From NCBI GenBank assembly GCA_003194525.1, contig NBIV01000296.1:1-64000 (forward strand): a stretch of DNA of 64,000 nucleotides, in the 5' to 3' direction. A program made the translations under genes and the position numbers. The DNA is from Gracilariopsis chorda (taxonomy: Eukaryota > Rhodophyta > Florideophyceae > Gracilariales > Gracilariaceae). The first letter of the stretch is position 1. Each line of letters begins with the position of its first letter. The notes under the pieces are model-generated. The model saw only the letters and a program-made list of their open reading frames with translations, was not told the DNA's origin and made no database searches. Shown piece by piece: positions 47,930 through 57,733 of this stretch.

Positions 47930-48790
47930 GAACTAAGGAATGCGAATGGTTGTAGATGCGAAAGATGCCAGAGAGCAGTGGCTGAAGATGCTTTCCGGCA
48001 GTCCTCGTCTTGCTGGCAGCCCGGTAGTGAACAGACCATAGTTGTGGGAAAGCAATGACGATTGGCTTTCGAGGAGTATTGTATGGACTAAGAAAATGGG
48101 TTCTGTCAATGCCAAAGCTGGAAAGAAAAGACAAGTAACTTTGACGGGATGAGCAGTGCACAATTGTGGCATGGTCGTGAATGAACGCTCAATTGTTTTC
48201 TCGATTGTAGAGAACTCTTTAAATGGAAGCGTATGAGATTGGCGTGGATGAGTGCATAAGCTGTAAGATGATGCTCGCCTTGCGACACGATCAGCTAAAA
48301 ACATTGTTCCGTTTTAAGAAGGTAGAAGTCTCTGAACGACACGCAGTGCACATCGCGTGGATCCCAGCACATTTTAATACTGAGAAGAACGAGCGCGTTG
48401 ATAAACTGGCCACAAAGGGTCTGAAACTACCATTGAGATCACAAATAACCGTCCCGATCGACATGGTTGACGTCAAAGCACGGTTATTGAACACGTCACA
48501 TCGTCCGAGCTTGCTCACAGAGAAACCTGACTTACTGAAAACAGACATTAAAGCTAGGAAAGCAGAGGTGATGCTAGCTTAGTTCTATACAGGTCATGTT
48601 CCAACGTTTCATCCTGTTGCATCATTTCTCACCAAACGAACAGTTAGGTGTGAATGCTCAAGAAGAACAAAGAAGACCGTAGAACATTACATGCTGCGAT
48701 GGCAGTTGATCAACTGGACTAGAACAGATCATCTTCCTAGTCCGCGAGTGAGAAGGGGAAAGTCGTTCAAAGAAATGATTAGGCAGTGAC
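47930..48790 (+). mobile_element. LINE-type non-LTR retrotransposon remnant (RNase H end)
   Basis: The open stretch from 48223 carries VHIAWIPAHFNTEKNERVDKLA, the C-terminal RNase H block of I/Jockey-like or Tad-like LINEs (usual form W[VI]PGHxGxxGNExAD). It is followed by MLA, a stop, then FYTGHVP and, further on, the Cys/His pattern CECSRRTKKTVEHYML, as in the tail after RNase H in these elements. Upstream to about 47930 the sequence is coding-like but broken. There is one stop at the LA/FYTGH junction (TAG near 48580). No RT domain remains in the window, so this is a 3' scrap, probably old. Confidence 0.6.
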
Positions 48791-49840
48791 CAAGCAAGTT
48801 CTTTGGTTTCCTGCGGAAAAAGAAGCATCTTTAGACGATACTGCTACCCACAATGCATTTATAAAGCATTGGGGTCCCATAGTAAACAACAACAAGGGTT
48901 AACTTTGGAGGTGTGGGTCAGAACACGAGCTTTTGATGGCACGTAGCGTGCTTTTTGCGCACGTGCAATGGTTTGGACAATTGGATTAAAAGTGACTGCC
49001 GTACTTAAAACTTTAGCTTTGCAAGGCCGCGAGGACTGTGAATAGGTGGCTGTAAGCCTACTTTCACGTGAGCTCCCGCACGGGCGGAATCTCACCGACT
49101 GGTCTGGTAGTTAGAAAATTTATTTAAGCTAGCTACTACATGACACTAGTGTCTACCCTCGGAGGAGCAAGATAGACGAAGTAGAAGATAAGCAGTAAAG
49201 GACTATACGGTTGCCTGTATTCCAGCTGCGCACAGAGGCTGTTGACAGCTCTGGTCTTCTAAGTCTACCCTAACTTTACGAATTATCGTAATCCATATTC
49301 GCCTACAGATTCTATATACCGTTACGGTCTACACCTTTAGGAGGGCGCTTACTGCCGTGCCAGTGCAGAAGAACCCGTTATCGGAGAAATCGTCACAGAC
49401 TAAAAAATGGGTGCACTTAAGCGACGAAATGGCGACATTCACAGATATCAGTCAGCTCCAGACACGAACAGGAGGCCATCAAGGGCCGCCTGGGTCAGCG
49501 GGCTACCCAGCCGTTGAGGCGCTTCCGGGCATTGGTGTTGGACGATTTTGAACGAAAGTAATACGTCCACCAGAATGGTTCTATCGGATTTATTTTTAAA
49601 TTGTCACTCTGTAAATGTGTCTCTTTTCTACTTTTAGGGCGCCTCCGTGATGCCAACTGTTGCTCTTCCGCATATGCAGCTGCAAGGAGCAGCGCCATGT
49701 GCAGCCCTTGAGCATGGGCGCGCCCAATCAATGCCGCGCACGTGTCTGAGCATCTCGAGCTGTGAGGTCAGTGAAAGCAACAAAGTGGCTTGCCTCCGCC
49801 TTCAGATGGGAAGGAGGGAGGGGCCGGCTTTTATTGACTC
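48791..49840. other. Gap with several palindromes and no recognised gene
   Basis: It contains a perfect 12 bp palindrome GACACTAGTGTC (49142-49153), a CTGGGT/ACCCAG hairpin near 49487-49510 and TGCAGCTGCA near 49676. Short open stretches show no domain. Confidence 0.4.
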
Positions 49841-50085
49841 TGGCCCTCCGGCGAGATCATCGGAGGGCCAACCAGACGTCTTCATAGAGACTGGCGTGCC
49901 ATGCACGCCAGTCAGGTATGTCCACGTGGACAGCCTCTACAGTCAGCATAACTTAGTACATGTAGCGGGGTTTGGATTTCTCCTTTCTGACCCCCCTTTG
50001 ACCTTGCGAGGAGGGCAGATCAGGGAGGTCATTTATTTATTGCCTCCAGTTGGAACGAAGGGACTGTATTCCACGTTCCAACTGG
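49841..50085 (+). repeat. Cluster of perfect hairpins
   Basis: Four perfect inverted repeats lie in 245 bases: TGGCCCTCCG/CGGAGGGCCA with a 10 nt loop (49841-49870); GACTGGCGTG/CACGCCAGTC with a 5 nt loop (49889-49913); GTCCACGTGGAC (49920-49931); and CCAGTTGGAAC/GTTCCAACTGG with an 18 nt loop (50046-50085). They lie inside a 158-codon open stretch (49647-50123) of no known family. They could be a structured RNA, or element ends. The cluster sits just upstream of the NB-ARC gene. Confidence 0.6.
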
Positions 50086-50402
50086 TGGCCAGCATGGCTC
50101 CATTCACAGTACGGGTAGACTAACTTACATACGATGTGAGGTGATCGGCTATCTCGGAGGTGACCCGGTCAAAACAATAGCGGCTTGTGATGGCACGTAA
50201 GATAGCGTGCTTGTTGCCTTCATGATTGCGTACACGTGCAACCGGTTTGCCAAGAGGACTTAACGCGCTGTGGCGAAACTACTTCCGCCCACCTGTCGTG
50301 ACTTTACCTTGCGTCTACCGCACCTTGGAATCGTCTTCCTGCCTGTGTCGTCGTTGTTACATCTATCGAGGTGCGCCCTGTCGGAGCAAGAAAATCAGCA
50401 TA

Positions 50403-53400
50403 ATGGACTATGTTGCCTTGGTTGACCCGGTTGTTACGGTGGTTGAAAAGCTTGAAGCAATCGTAAATCGGTATTATGAACGAGGCGATATCATTGAAGA
50501 CAATAGAAGGCAGCTTGGTCGTCTCATCCGACAGTATGCCGAAGCTGCGGAAATACTTCGGCAGCTTGAAACGTCGAAAAATTTTGAAATTGACCGTGTT
50601 ACAAGTGCAAGGTTACGTCTCTTCAAGATTGATTTGGAAGAAGATGGGAAGACTCTTGAACAATGGAAGGAACCTATCAACAAGGCCAAGCGCACGAAAA
50701 GAGTTCGAAGAATGAAAGACGTACTAGATGAGTGCGAAGCAAGGAGCAAGGAGTTCTTCGAGTTTCTGAACGACAAAATCTCCCCAATGTTGTCAAGTCA
50801 ACCTATGCGGCAAGACTATTACAAAGCGCGGAATACGGTGCCACGGAACCCGCCGAGGCTGATACTGAACTATAATAGAAGCGATACATGCGAAGGCAAA
50901 CTGAAAGATGCTGTTCTCTGCAAAGAACAGGGCCAAGTTGTTGCTGTTCTTGCTTGTGGACAAGGCGGTGTTGGGAAGACATGTGCCTTGCGGGGTCTTG
51001 CTGGCGAAACAGAAGTCAAGAGTGCATTTCCTGGAGGACTTCTTTACATCCAACTTGGGAATGACGCGACGATGAAGAGCATTGTGGAAGGCATTGCGAC
51101 CGTAGTGGACAAGACAGGGGGTGAGCAACTGGCTAAGAGTATAAGGGAAATGCCATTAGCAAAAGCAGCAGAGAAGGCCTCGGATTGGTTCTGTGCGCAC
51201 ACTTGTCTATTTCTCGTAGATGATATTTGGCGAGTGAATGGGATTGACTCGGGTGTGTTGACCACTCTTGAATCGATGATGAACGAGAAGAGTCGAATGA
51301 TATACACAAGTAGAGATGAGCGTTTTCTAAATCGGGCTCATACAAGGATTGAATTTGGGAAGAAAGACAGGCACGGGGAACTGTCGCGCAGGATGCTGAT
51401 GAAGCATGCAGGGTATGATGCAGAGTGTGACCTCAGCGAGGAGAACAAGAATGCATTCGAGGCTATTCTAGATATGTGTGACGGGCTTCCGCTTGCACAT
51501 GGTATTGCTGGAAGTTCAGTGTGGAATATCTCACGCACGAAGAGCGCAGAGCAGAAACAAGACGCATGGTCAAAGTTTCACCAGGGCATATTGTCGCATC
51601 GAAACGATATGTATGATGTTACAATGGAGGGGTACGGCAAATTGCCCAAGATCGTTGATGCTTCCCTCGAAGTTCTGGAAAGATGTAACAGTAACGGAAG
51701 GTACTGCGAACGGTTTCGGGCTTTGTGCGTTCTTCAGAAGCAGGAGAAGGTTTCGACTCGAATGCTTCATAAATTGTGGGATATGGAGAACTTGGCTGAT
51801 GCGGAACGAGTTGTGGACAGGTTCAAAGAAGTGTCCATTGCACAGAAACGGGAAGATGGGGGCTTGGTATACATTCAGTTGCATGACATTGTTCTCGATA
51901 TTGCGACTCGAATGGCGGAAGGAAGAAGTGAGAGACACAAAATCTTTCGAGATCTGGTTTACAGTTACACTCCACGCCTTCGATGGGGTGATACTTCGTT
52001 TGAGTGGTGGGAGACAGAAGATGACGGCTACATTCACGACAATGTATGTCGACTTCTTCGGAATGCTGAACATGTGGGCCAACTGATGTGGCTGTTGTCA
52101 AAGCCACAATGGATCGCAAAACGTTTCGTGAAGAATGGAATCTACGCCGTTGAGCAGGACCTCAAGCATGGCATAGCCCTCGCAGAGAACAGCAATTACG
52201 GGTATGCGAATCACAAGGAGCATCTAGATATGGTAGGCAGAGCTGCACGCATGTCAAACGCTACAGTCGCCACGAACCCTCGTGAAGTTTGGTTTCAACT
52301 GCACGGGCGTTTGCTGTTGCACGCGACAAAATGCGAGCAGACGAAGAAGTTTGTGGAGGAAATTGAGCAGTGCGCGCCGCGACCATGGGTAAAAGGATCT
52401 TTGGGAATTTTGCAAGCCCCAGGTGCTGCTGAGGAAATTATCAAACTGCCTGGAAAGGCGACGAGCAGCATAACAGTAGAGGACGATGAAACATGGATCT
52501 CCTGGAGATTTGAGTATGACGACAAGAGAATGGGTGTCTCAAAGCACACGAGAGCGAGTGGTGTGTGCGAACATCACCCTTTGGTCATGAAAGAAGAGGA
52601 CAAGCGGTGGCTATTCGATGTGCACTGCAAAGCATTCGCCAAAATGGGCGATCGGAGAAGCTTTGTGACAGCGCATGGCAACGGGAGAATTGTGACGTGG
52701 AATAGAGATACGGGGGAGATGGAGCGAGAGGTGGAGTGCCTCGGATACATTTCAGATGCTGGATGGAGGTTTATTGGGTTTAGCTGTGACGGGACACGAG
52801 TGGCGTCCACTTCTTCACAAGACGATATCCGAGTATGGGATACATGCAGCGGTGAGGCGATGGGGGCACCGCTCGTGGGCCACACAGCGCGTGTGACATG
52901 TGTTGCGTTTAGCTGCAACAGAAATGTGCTTGTGTCGGGGTCACAGGACATGACGGTGCGCGTGTGGAACGCGCAGAGCGGGGAGGCGCTGACGCCGCGG
53001 CTCGTCGGTCACATTGACGAGGTTTGGTGCGTGGCTGTGAGCGCGGACGGCAAGCGCATTGTGTCGGGGTCCGACGACAAGACGGTGCGCGTGTGGAACG
53101 CGCAGAGCGGGGAGGCGCTGACGGCGCCGCTCGTCGGTCACACTGGTGCGGTTGAGTGCGTGGCTGTGAGCGCGGACGGCACGCGCATTGTGTCGGGGGC
53201 TCTGGACAAGACGGTGCGCGTGTGGAACGCGCAGAGCGGGGAGGCGCTGACGGCGCCGCTCGTCGGTCACATTGACGAGCTTTGGTGCGTGGCTGTGAGC
53301 GCGGACGGCAAGCGCATTGTGTCGGGGTCTAGGGACAAGACGGTGCGCGTGTGGAACGCGCAGAGCGGGGAGGCGCTGACGGCGCCGCTCGTCGGTCACA

Positions 53401-54110
53401 CTGGTGCGGTTGAGTGCGTGGCTGTGAGCGCAGACGGCAGGCGCATTGTGTCGGGGTCCGCGGACATGACGGTGCGCGTGTGGAACGCGCAGAGCGGGGA
53501 GGCGCTGACGCCGCCGCTCGTCGGTCACACTGATACGGTTTGGTGCGTGGCTGTGAACGCGGATGGCACGCGCATTGTGTCGGGGTCACGGGACGAGACG
53601 GTGCGCGTGTGGAACGCGCAGAGCGGGGAGGCGCTGACGCCGCCGCTCGTCGGTCACACTGGTTGGGTTTGGTGCGTGGCTGTGAGCGCGGACGGCAAGC
53701 GCATTGTGTCGGGGTCTTGTGACAAGACGGTGCGCATGTGGAACGCGGAAGACGGGAGATCGATGTTTATGCTGGAATGTGAGGCGAAACGTGTAGCGGT
53801 GGACGCGCACGGTTCGAAAGTTGTGACGGTTGGTCGTAGGGGCGGGAGCCGTTTGTGGGACGTGAGCAGCGGAGAGTGTGCGATGACGTCGACGCATGCG
53901 GCGTGGCCGCCGACCGTCGCCGCGCTCGACCTGTCGTGGTCGGAAGAGCGGTCGCCGTGGAAAGAACAATTCGTCATCGAGCGGGAAGTGCGCGATGGAG
54001 GCGAGGCGGGACAGCTGCTGGCCACGTGTGAATGCTATGTTACAAATGTCAGCGGCAGCGACTTGTATGCCTCCCGCAATTTTGACAGAAGGTGCGTAAT
54101 AATTCGTTGA
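50403..54110 (+). CDS. NB-ARC/WD40 STAND protein (NLR-like receptor), intronless
   Basis: This 1235-residue intact protein is of the STAND class: signal-responsive ATPases that oligomerise after a repeat domain senses a ligand, often in immunity, self-recognition or cell death. Residues 1-165 are a helical, coiled-coil-like N-terminal domain. The NB-ARC core has the P-loop GQGGVGKT (186-193), kinase-2 LFLVDDIW (269-276), SRMIYTSRD (RNBS-B-like), CDGLPLAHGIAG (GLPL at 361-364) and an LHD motif (H494, D495) in place of MHD. WD40 repeats span about residues 740-1160, followed by a 70-residue tail. The frame stays open upstream to 50226, but the first ATG in frame is at 50403, chosen as the start. 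GC rises sharply in the WD40 array. No introns are evident. The ligand and downstream effector are unknown. It is the only clearly intact host-type gene here. Confidence 0.93.
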   Translation: MDYVALVDPVVTVVEKLEAIVNRYYERGDIIEDNRRQLGRLIRQYAEAAEILRQLETSKNFEIDRVTSARLRLFKIDLEEDGKTLEQWKEPINKAKRTKRVRRMKDVLDECEARSKEFFEFLNDKISPMLSSQPMRQDYYKARNTVPRNPPRLILNYNRSDTCEGKLKDAVLCKEQGQVVAVLACGQGGVGKTCALRGLAGETEVKSAFPGGLLYIQLGNDATMKSIVEGIATVVDKTGGEQLAKSIREMPLAKAAEKASDWFCAHTCLFLVDDIWRVNGIDSGVLTTLESMMNEKSRMIYTSRDERFLNRAHTRIEFGKKDRHGELSRRMLMKHAGYDAECDLSEENKNAFEAILDMCDGLPLAHGIAGSSVWNISRTKSAEQKQDAWSKFHQGILSHRNDMYDVTMEGYGKLPKIVDASLEVLERCNSNGRYCERFRALCVLQKQEKVSTRMLHKLWDMENLADAERVVDRFKEVSIAQKREDGGLVYIQLHDIVLDIATRMAEGRSERHKIFRDLVYSYTPRLRWGDTSFEWWETEDDGYIHDNVCRLLRNAEHVGQLMWLLSKPQWIAKRFVKNGIYAVEQDLKHGIALAENSNYGYANHKEHLDMVGRAARMSNATVATNPREVWFQLHGRLLLHATKCEQTKKFVEEIEQCAPRPWVKGSLGILQAPGAAEEIIKLPGKATSSITVEDDETWISWRFEYDDKRMGVSKHTRASGVCEHHPLVMKEEDKRWLFDVHCKAFAKMGDRRSFVTAHGNGRIVTWNRDTGEMEREVECLGYISDAGWRFIGFSCDGTRVASTSSQDDIRVWDTCSGEAMGAPLVGHTARVTCVAFSCNRNVLVSGSQDMTVRVWNAQSGEALTPRLVGHIDEVWCVAVSADGKRIVSGSDDKTVRVWNAQSGEALTAPLVGHTGAVECVAVSADGTRIVSGALDKTVRVWNAQSGEALTAPLVGHIDELWCVAVSADGKRIVSGSRDKTVRVWNAQSGEALTAPLVGHTGAVECVAVSADGRRIVSGSADMTVRVWNAQSGEALTPPLVGHTDTVWCVAVNADGTRIVSGSRDETVRVWNAQSGEALTPPLVGHTGWVWCVAVSADGKRIVSGSCDKTVRMWNAEDGRSMFMLECEAKRVAVDAHGSKVVTVGRRGGSRLWDVSSGECAMTSTHAAWPPTVAALDLSWSEERSPWKEQFVIEREVRDGGEAGQLLATCECYVTNVSGSDLYASRNFDRRCVIIR
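52878..53780 (+). repeat. Seven 129 bp tandem WD40 units in exact register
   Basis: Units of 43 codons start at 52878, 53007, 53136, 53265, 53394, 53523 and 53652, each beginning GGT/GGC CAC (Gly-His). The last six are nearly identical in DNA except at a few codons: the positions after GH (DEVW, GAVE, DELW, GAVE, DTVW, GWVW) and before the KT dipeptide (SDD, ALD, SRD, SAD, SRD, SCD). Units 2-3 and 4-5 repeat as a pair (DExW then GAVE), so an 86-codon duplication is visible. Diverged WD repeats flank the array on both sides. Confidence 0.95.
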
Positions 54111-54922
54111 CGAGGAGCTGACGGCAGCCATGCCTCGACGATGCGTTTAGTTGCGTGCGTCGCAGTCCGGCCACTTGCACCTCAACCACAGTTGGTGACA
54201 GAGCACACTTCTTTGCTGTTCAAAGCATTATCGTACGTGACTTCTTGCTTGTACTACTGTCATTAGAACGTACCGTTGAATCAACATCTCTCGGACATCG
54301 GCGGCATCTTGCACCGCGTATTGCACTTTACTAGATTACAGTTACGTTCACGGCGACAGCGCCATGCATTGAGCTTGTACTCAACATAAAACGCTCCAGC
54401 GCTATCAACCATTCGCTTCACGTAATCGTCGTCATCCGCGCAATCTTGCACCTCACACAACCTTCTACTTGCGCTGACACTTTCTGCGCATTCCACGGAA
54501 CGCTTGCACTACTCCGCAACGGGTGCATGTCGTTCTGCGTGGGTCATTTGAATGAGTGAGAGCCGTGCTTCTCGCGGATGAGTGCACCCCTCTCAGAGAG
54601 AGTCATTCGAATGTTTTTGAGCACAACCATTTTCGTTGCGACTATAAATCACAATCAGCCACATCACCATTTCGTAGTGCACACTCGTCTACTCTTCAGC
54701 CGGCGTCGCTAACAAATATGCCGTTTCGGGCTGCCAAAGTGCATTTCAACGCCAGTTCCATCATACGCTGTGCATAACATCCATCACAGAAACAGCTCAA
54801 GCCCCAATTTGTCGCTGCGAAATCGACTGACAATCGCAATCTCCAACCCTCTCCCACATCGTGTGACAATTGAGACCACAATGATTCAACCCAGTGCAAC
54901 TGCAGCACATCGCACCAAATTG
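54111..54922. other. Gap downstream of the NB-ARC gene
   Basis: No recognised gene is present. A TATA-like CTATAAAT lies near 54641. The minus strand holds short Cys-rich open stretches (54496-54281) with no family signature. Confidence 0.4.
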
Positions 54923-54929
54923 TATAAAA
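54923..54929 (+). promoter_or_regulatory. TATA-like box of unknown paralogue B
   Basis: TATAAAA within TGTATAAAACGA, about 150 bases before the conserved coding-like region. The equivalent motif sits before paralogue A. Confidence 0.45.
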
Positions 54930-55077
54930 CGACCATACCCATCGAACTCGCCGTACCTCTGCAACCATCTCCCGTCACTACCGGAACTAGAAAACTCCAA
55001 GACATCGCTTCTTCGTGCTCGACTACTCTCCATCGGCACCGAACAGCAACGAAATCGAACACCAGCAGCATGTCTAA

Positions 55078-55586
55078 CAACGGTACATCGACAACGCGGC
55101 CTTATGTGAAAGAGGAGCCCGTCATTTGCGTGGTTCCAATATCACCGCAGTCGGCTCGGCCTCACCAAAAAGCGAGCCGTATTCCTCGCCCGCCGATGAG
55201 AAAGAAATCCTGTGTGAATTCATGCCATATTTGAACTTTGAAGAGTGCCCGACGGAGGGAACCGTGCCGACGGGGGCCGAGCTGTAGCATGCGGCTTACT
55301 ACATGCCGCTGACGTTGGTGACGGCACGAAGAGAGGTTTGGCACAACGATGCGCACGAGGAAGGGTATGATTGGCTGTGGACGCGGTTGATGTGGGGGGA
55401 CAGGCGCACGAAACGGAGTCGAGAATACTCTGTCGCGGACAAATGGGACGTAAACAAACGACGGTTGTTTTAAGAGAACGGGGAGCGGAGGTTGGAGTTG
55501 TTGATGCTGCCGCTGAGACATAAACGGATTTGTCGAGCCGTCTACCCCATGGCGAATCAGTACATCGCGTCCATCAGCCGCTGACA
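55078..55586 (+). pseudogene. Unknown protein family, decayed paralogue B
   Basis: It carries the same conserved blocks as paralogue A: EKEILCEFMPYLNFEEC, TEGTVPTGAEL, AYYMPLTLVTARRE, YDWLWTRLMWGDR and TKRSREYSVADKW. It has a longer C-terminal part (LELLMLPLRHKRICR, then YPMANQYIASISR and a final TGA). In-frame stops follow TGAEL (TAG near 55285) and RRLF (TAA near 55471), at different places from the stop in copy A, so each copy decayed independently. No ATG is obvious at the left end; an overlapping frame has an ATG at 55070. The family is not recognised. The copies lie on either side of the NB-ARC gene, about 8.8 kb apart and in the same orientation. Confidence 0.55.
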
Positions 55587-57361
55587 CGAGGCCTGCACGG
55601 AACGTCCTACGTGTACTACGAACTTTGTACTACACTTTTAATATTTTATTAGTTCATTGAGTTTCTTCATTTTTTTACTATTTTTTCAACTTTGTTGGTC
55701 GACAAACCAAACGGAGCACGTGGCGGAGCTTTGATAGGCGGCACGGAGCGTCGCAACTTTCCTTGCTTCCCTTTGAACATGTGAGACAACTGCCGTTTGA
55801 TCATGCTACATAGGTAGAGCATGAGGTGACTCATGTTGGACATTCCTAGATAACGTTACTGAGCTACGCGTTCTAAATTGTTGCGAAAAAAGTTGGTATG
55901 GAAGGTACAACGATATATCGCTCTTCATGAAGGATTGGTTGCCGCATTGCATCGCGTCCGTGTTTGCACTGGTTGGAAAGGATTCTGTATAATGTTTATT
56001 CCGGCGCGGTTTATGTGGATCGGGATCTGGTCGTTTAGAAACGCGGAAGACTTCGACGTAGGTGATCATCCGTACGCTCACAAAACGCGCGAGAATCCAG
56101 CAAACTTGAACGAATGCGCAACTTTCGCAGTCTTTGCACAATCTGCTATTGACGGAGCAACGAGATGGAAGTGAACGAACTTTCGGATTTTGCACACCTC
56201 AGAGTCTCTGGGCTCGCATGGCGCTCAGGGGACAGGAGTGCAAAACTTCATACGCGCTCAAGAACGGTTTTGATGTGGCGCCCACGTTCCGTACGAAACA
56301 GTAGGGTTCAACCACGTCTTCAGAAAGAGCTCTGACGATAAGAACTAACTACCATTGGTATAACTCATAGCGTTGCAGGCCTCTCAGCTTTGCAACATGA
56401 CTGTCTTTCAAGTCCATGCCTTCCGCATTATACAACATCACAAAAACCACCTCATTGAAACAATTGGCTACACCCTTTTCCGTATGGCTGACGGCCACGA
56501 CGACAGATCAAAGCCCTGTTGCCCATTGTCCAAAGCTCAACTGGCGGCCAAATAGACACTATTTTGTGACAATGGCAATAATATACATCATTATTGTACC
56601 AAACACCTTCAACATCAATAAAACCCGTCAACTGCAATTCAAACACAACAGCAATTCCATTCTTAAGACGCGTTGGGTGTTCCCAGTGGACAAGTTCTCA
56701 GAACCAGACATGGAGCTCGGTACGAAGAGTCGCACCCGCCAAAGTGGCGAAAGCACTAACTTGAGGAACAAAACCAGCGAATGGCCCCTGCAAAAGAATG
56801 CTTGAGAAGTAGAAGTGGGCATTGCTAGTGAATTATAGTCGCGTGTCCAGCGATATTTGTAGGGAGATTCCACACCAGGGTTTCAAAAATGCCAGCTCCA
56901 GGCTAGAATTCTGCGCACGGTTAGTGAATGAAGGCGCTGCCACCACGGTTACTCCACCTGGATTCTTACAATGAGCAAACGAAATGTGTGCACTTTCAGT
57001 TACAATTGATTCCAAAGACCCACTTACCAGGGGATACCTTGGGTACCCGTGATACAATCCCCGTTCCAAGAGGCGAGTCGGACCAGCGAGTGTTTATAAT
57101 TCATTCATGAAGATGATCATCGTTCCTCTACATGCGGCCCTTGTACGTCATTCCACAACCACGTCCTCCGCTGGGCATTTCTTCGGCCGTCTTTTCTCTC
57201 TTCACCGTTTTCCTCAAGATGTTCGCGTGGATGGCTAAAAGGGGACGACTGGAAGAATATCTGTATGGTGGTATCATTTCAAGTGTTCATCCGAAAGTCG
57301 GAAAGATGCTAGTGTCTATGAGAGACAAGTAGTAGCTGTTACCCCCAATTCGGCCATAGTG
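55587..57361. other. Gap without recognised genes
   Basis: An AT-rich stretch at 55620-55700 could be a 3' end region. Short open stretches on both strands (for example 55878-56174 plus, 56416-56805 plus, 57132-57332 plus) show no domain. Confidence 0.4.
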
Positions 57362-57520
57362 TACGAAATACTAGTCTCTTATCGAGAACCCTAGGCTTCA
57401 AAATGACGTCAGTATCAAGGGAAATAAGGATGGAGTCCGGCAACGAACGTACGATGTACAAACTACTAGCTAGGCCCTTGTCGAGAGCCCTATGCTTCGA
57501 ACTAACAATGGTGTCAAGGG
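57362..57520 (+). repeat. Diverged tandem repeat of about 95 bp, second unit split by the hAT
   Basis: Unit 1 (57362-57456) reads TACGAAATACTAG, ATCGAGAACCCTA, CTTCAAAATGACG, ATCAAGGGAAAT and GATGGAGTCC. Unit 2 starts at 57457 (TACAAACTACTAG, GTCGAGAGCCCTA, CTTCGAAC, GTCAAGGGC) and resumes after the hAT at about 60252 (AATCATGATGGAGTCCC). The hAT therefore landed inside the second unit. Confidence 0.65.
57513..57520. repeat. hAT target-site duplication, left
   Basis: GTCAAGGG, identical to 60244-60251. Eight bases is the hAT hallmark. Confidence 0.88.
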
Positions 57521-57564
57521 CAGGCATGGAACCAATCTGATGGAGATGGGATGGGTGTTCGTAA

Positions 57565-57655
57565 CAGCAATCGCAATCCCGATTGCAATCTTTCTACCAA
57601 ACACAATCCTGATTGCAATCTTTCATTCTCCGGAGCAATCCCGATTGCAATCCCA
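57565..57655. repeat. hAT left subterminal palindrome repeats
   Basis: Three copies of GATTGCAATC, each followed by TTTC or CCAG, with further CAATC half sites between them. Confidence 0.8.
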
Positions 57656-57733
57656 GTCAATGAATGCTTTCATTGTCATTCGCAGACAGTGCAAAAGCTT
57701 CTTGAACCAGATGAATGTCCCAAAACCTTGCAT

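Noticed and set aside
50226-50402. Extra 59 codons at the start of the NB-ARC frame
   Set aside because: The frame is open but begins with TTG and has no ATG before 50403. The first residues have no domain, so this stretch is treated as leader.
52941-53589. Long minus-strand open frames of Arg/His-rich repeats opposite the WD40 array
   Set aside because: They are the complement of the GC-rich 129 bp units and repeat with the same period. The plus-strand frame has full WD40 signatures, so these are shadows.
52878-53780. Regularly spaced near-identical repeats that could suggest a CRISPR array or satellite
   Set aside because: The repeats are back to back with no spacers, stay in frame at 43 codons, and encode WD40 blades.
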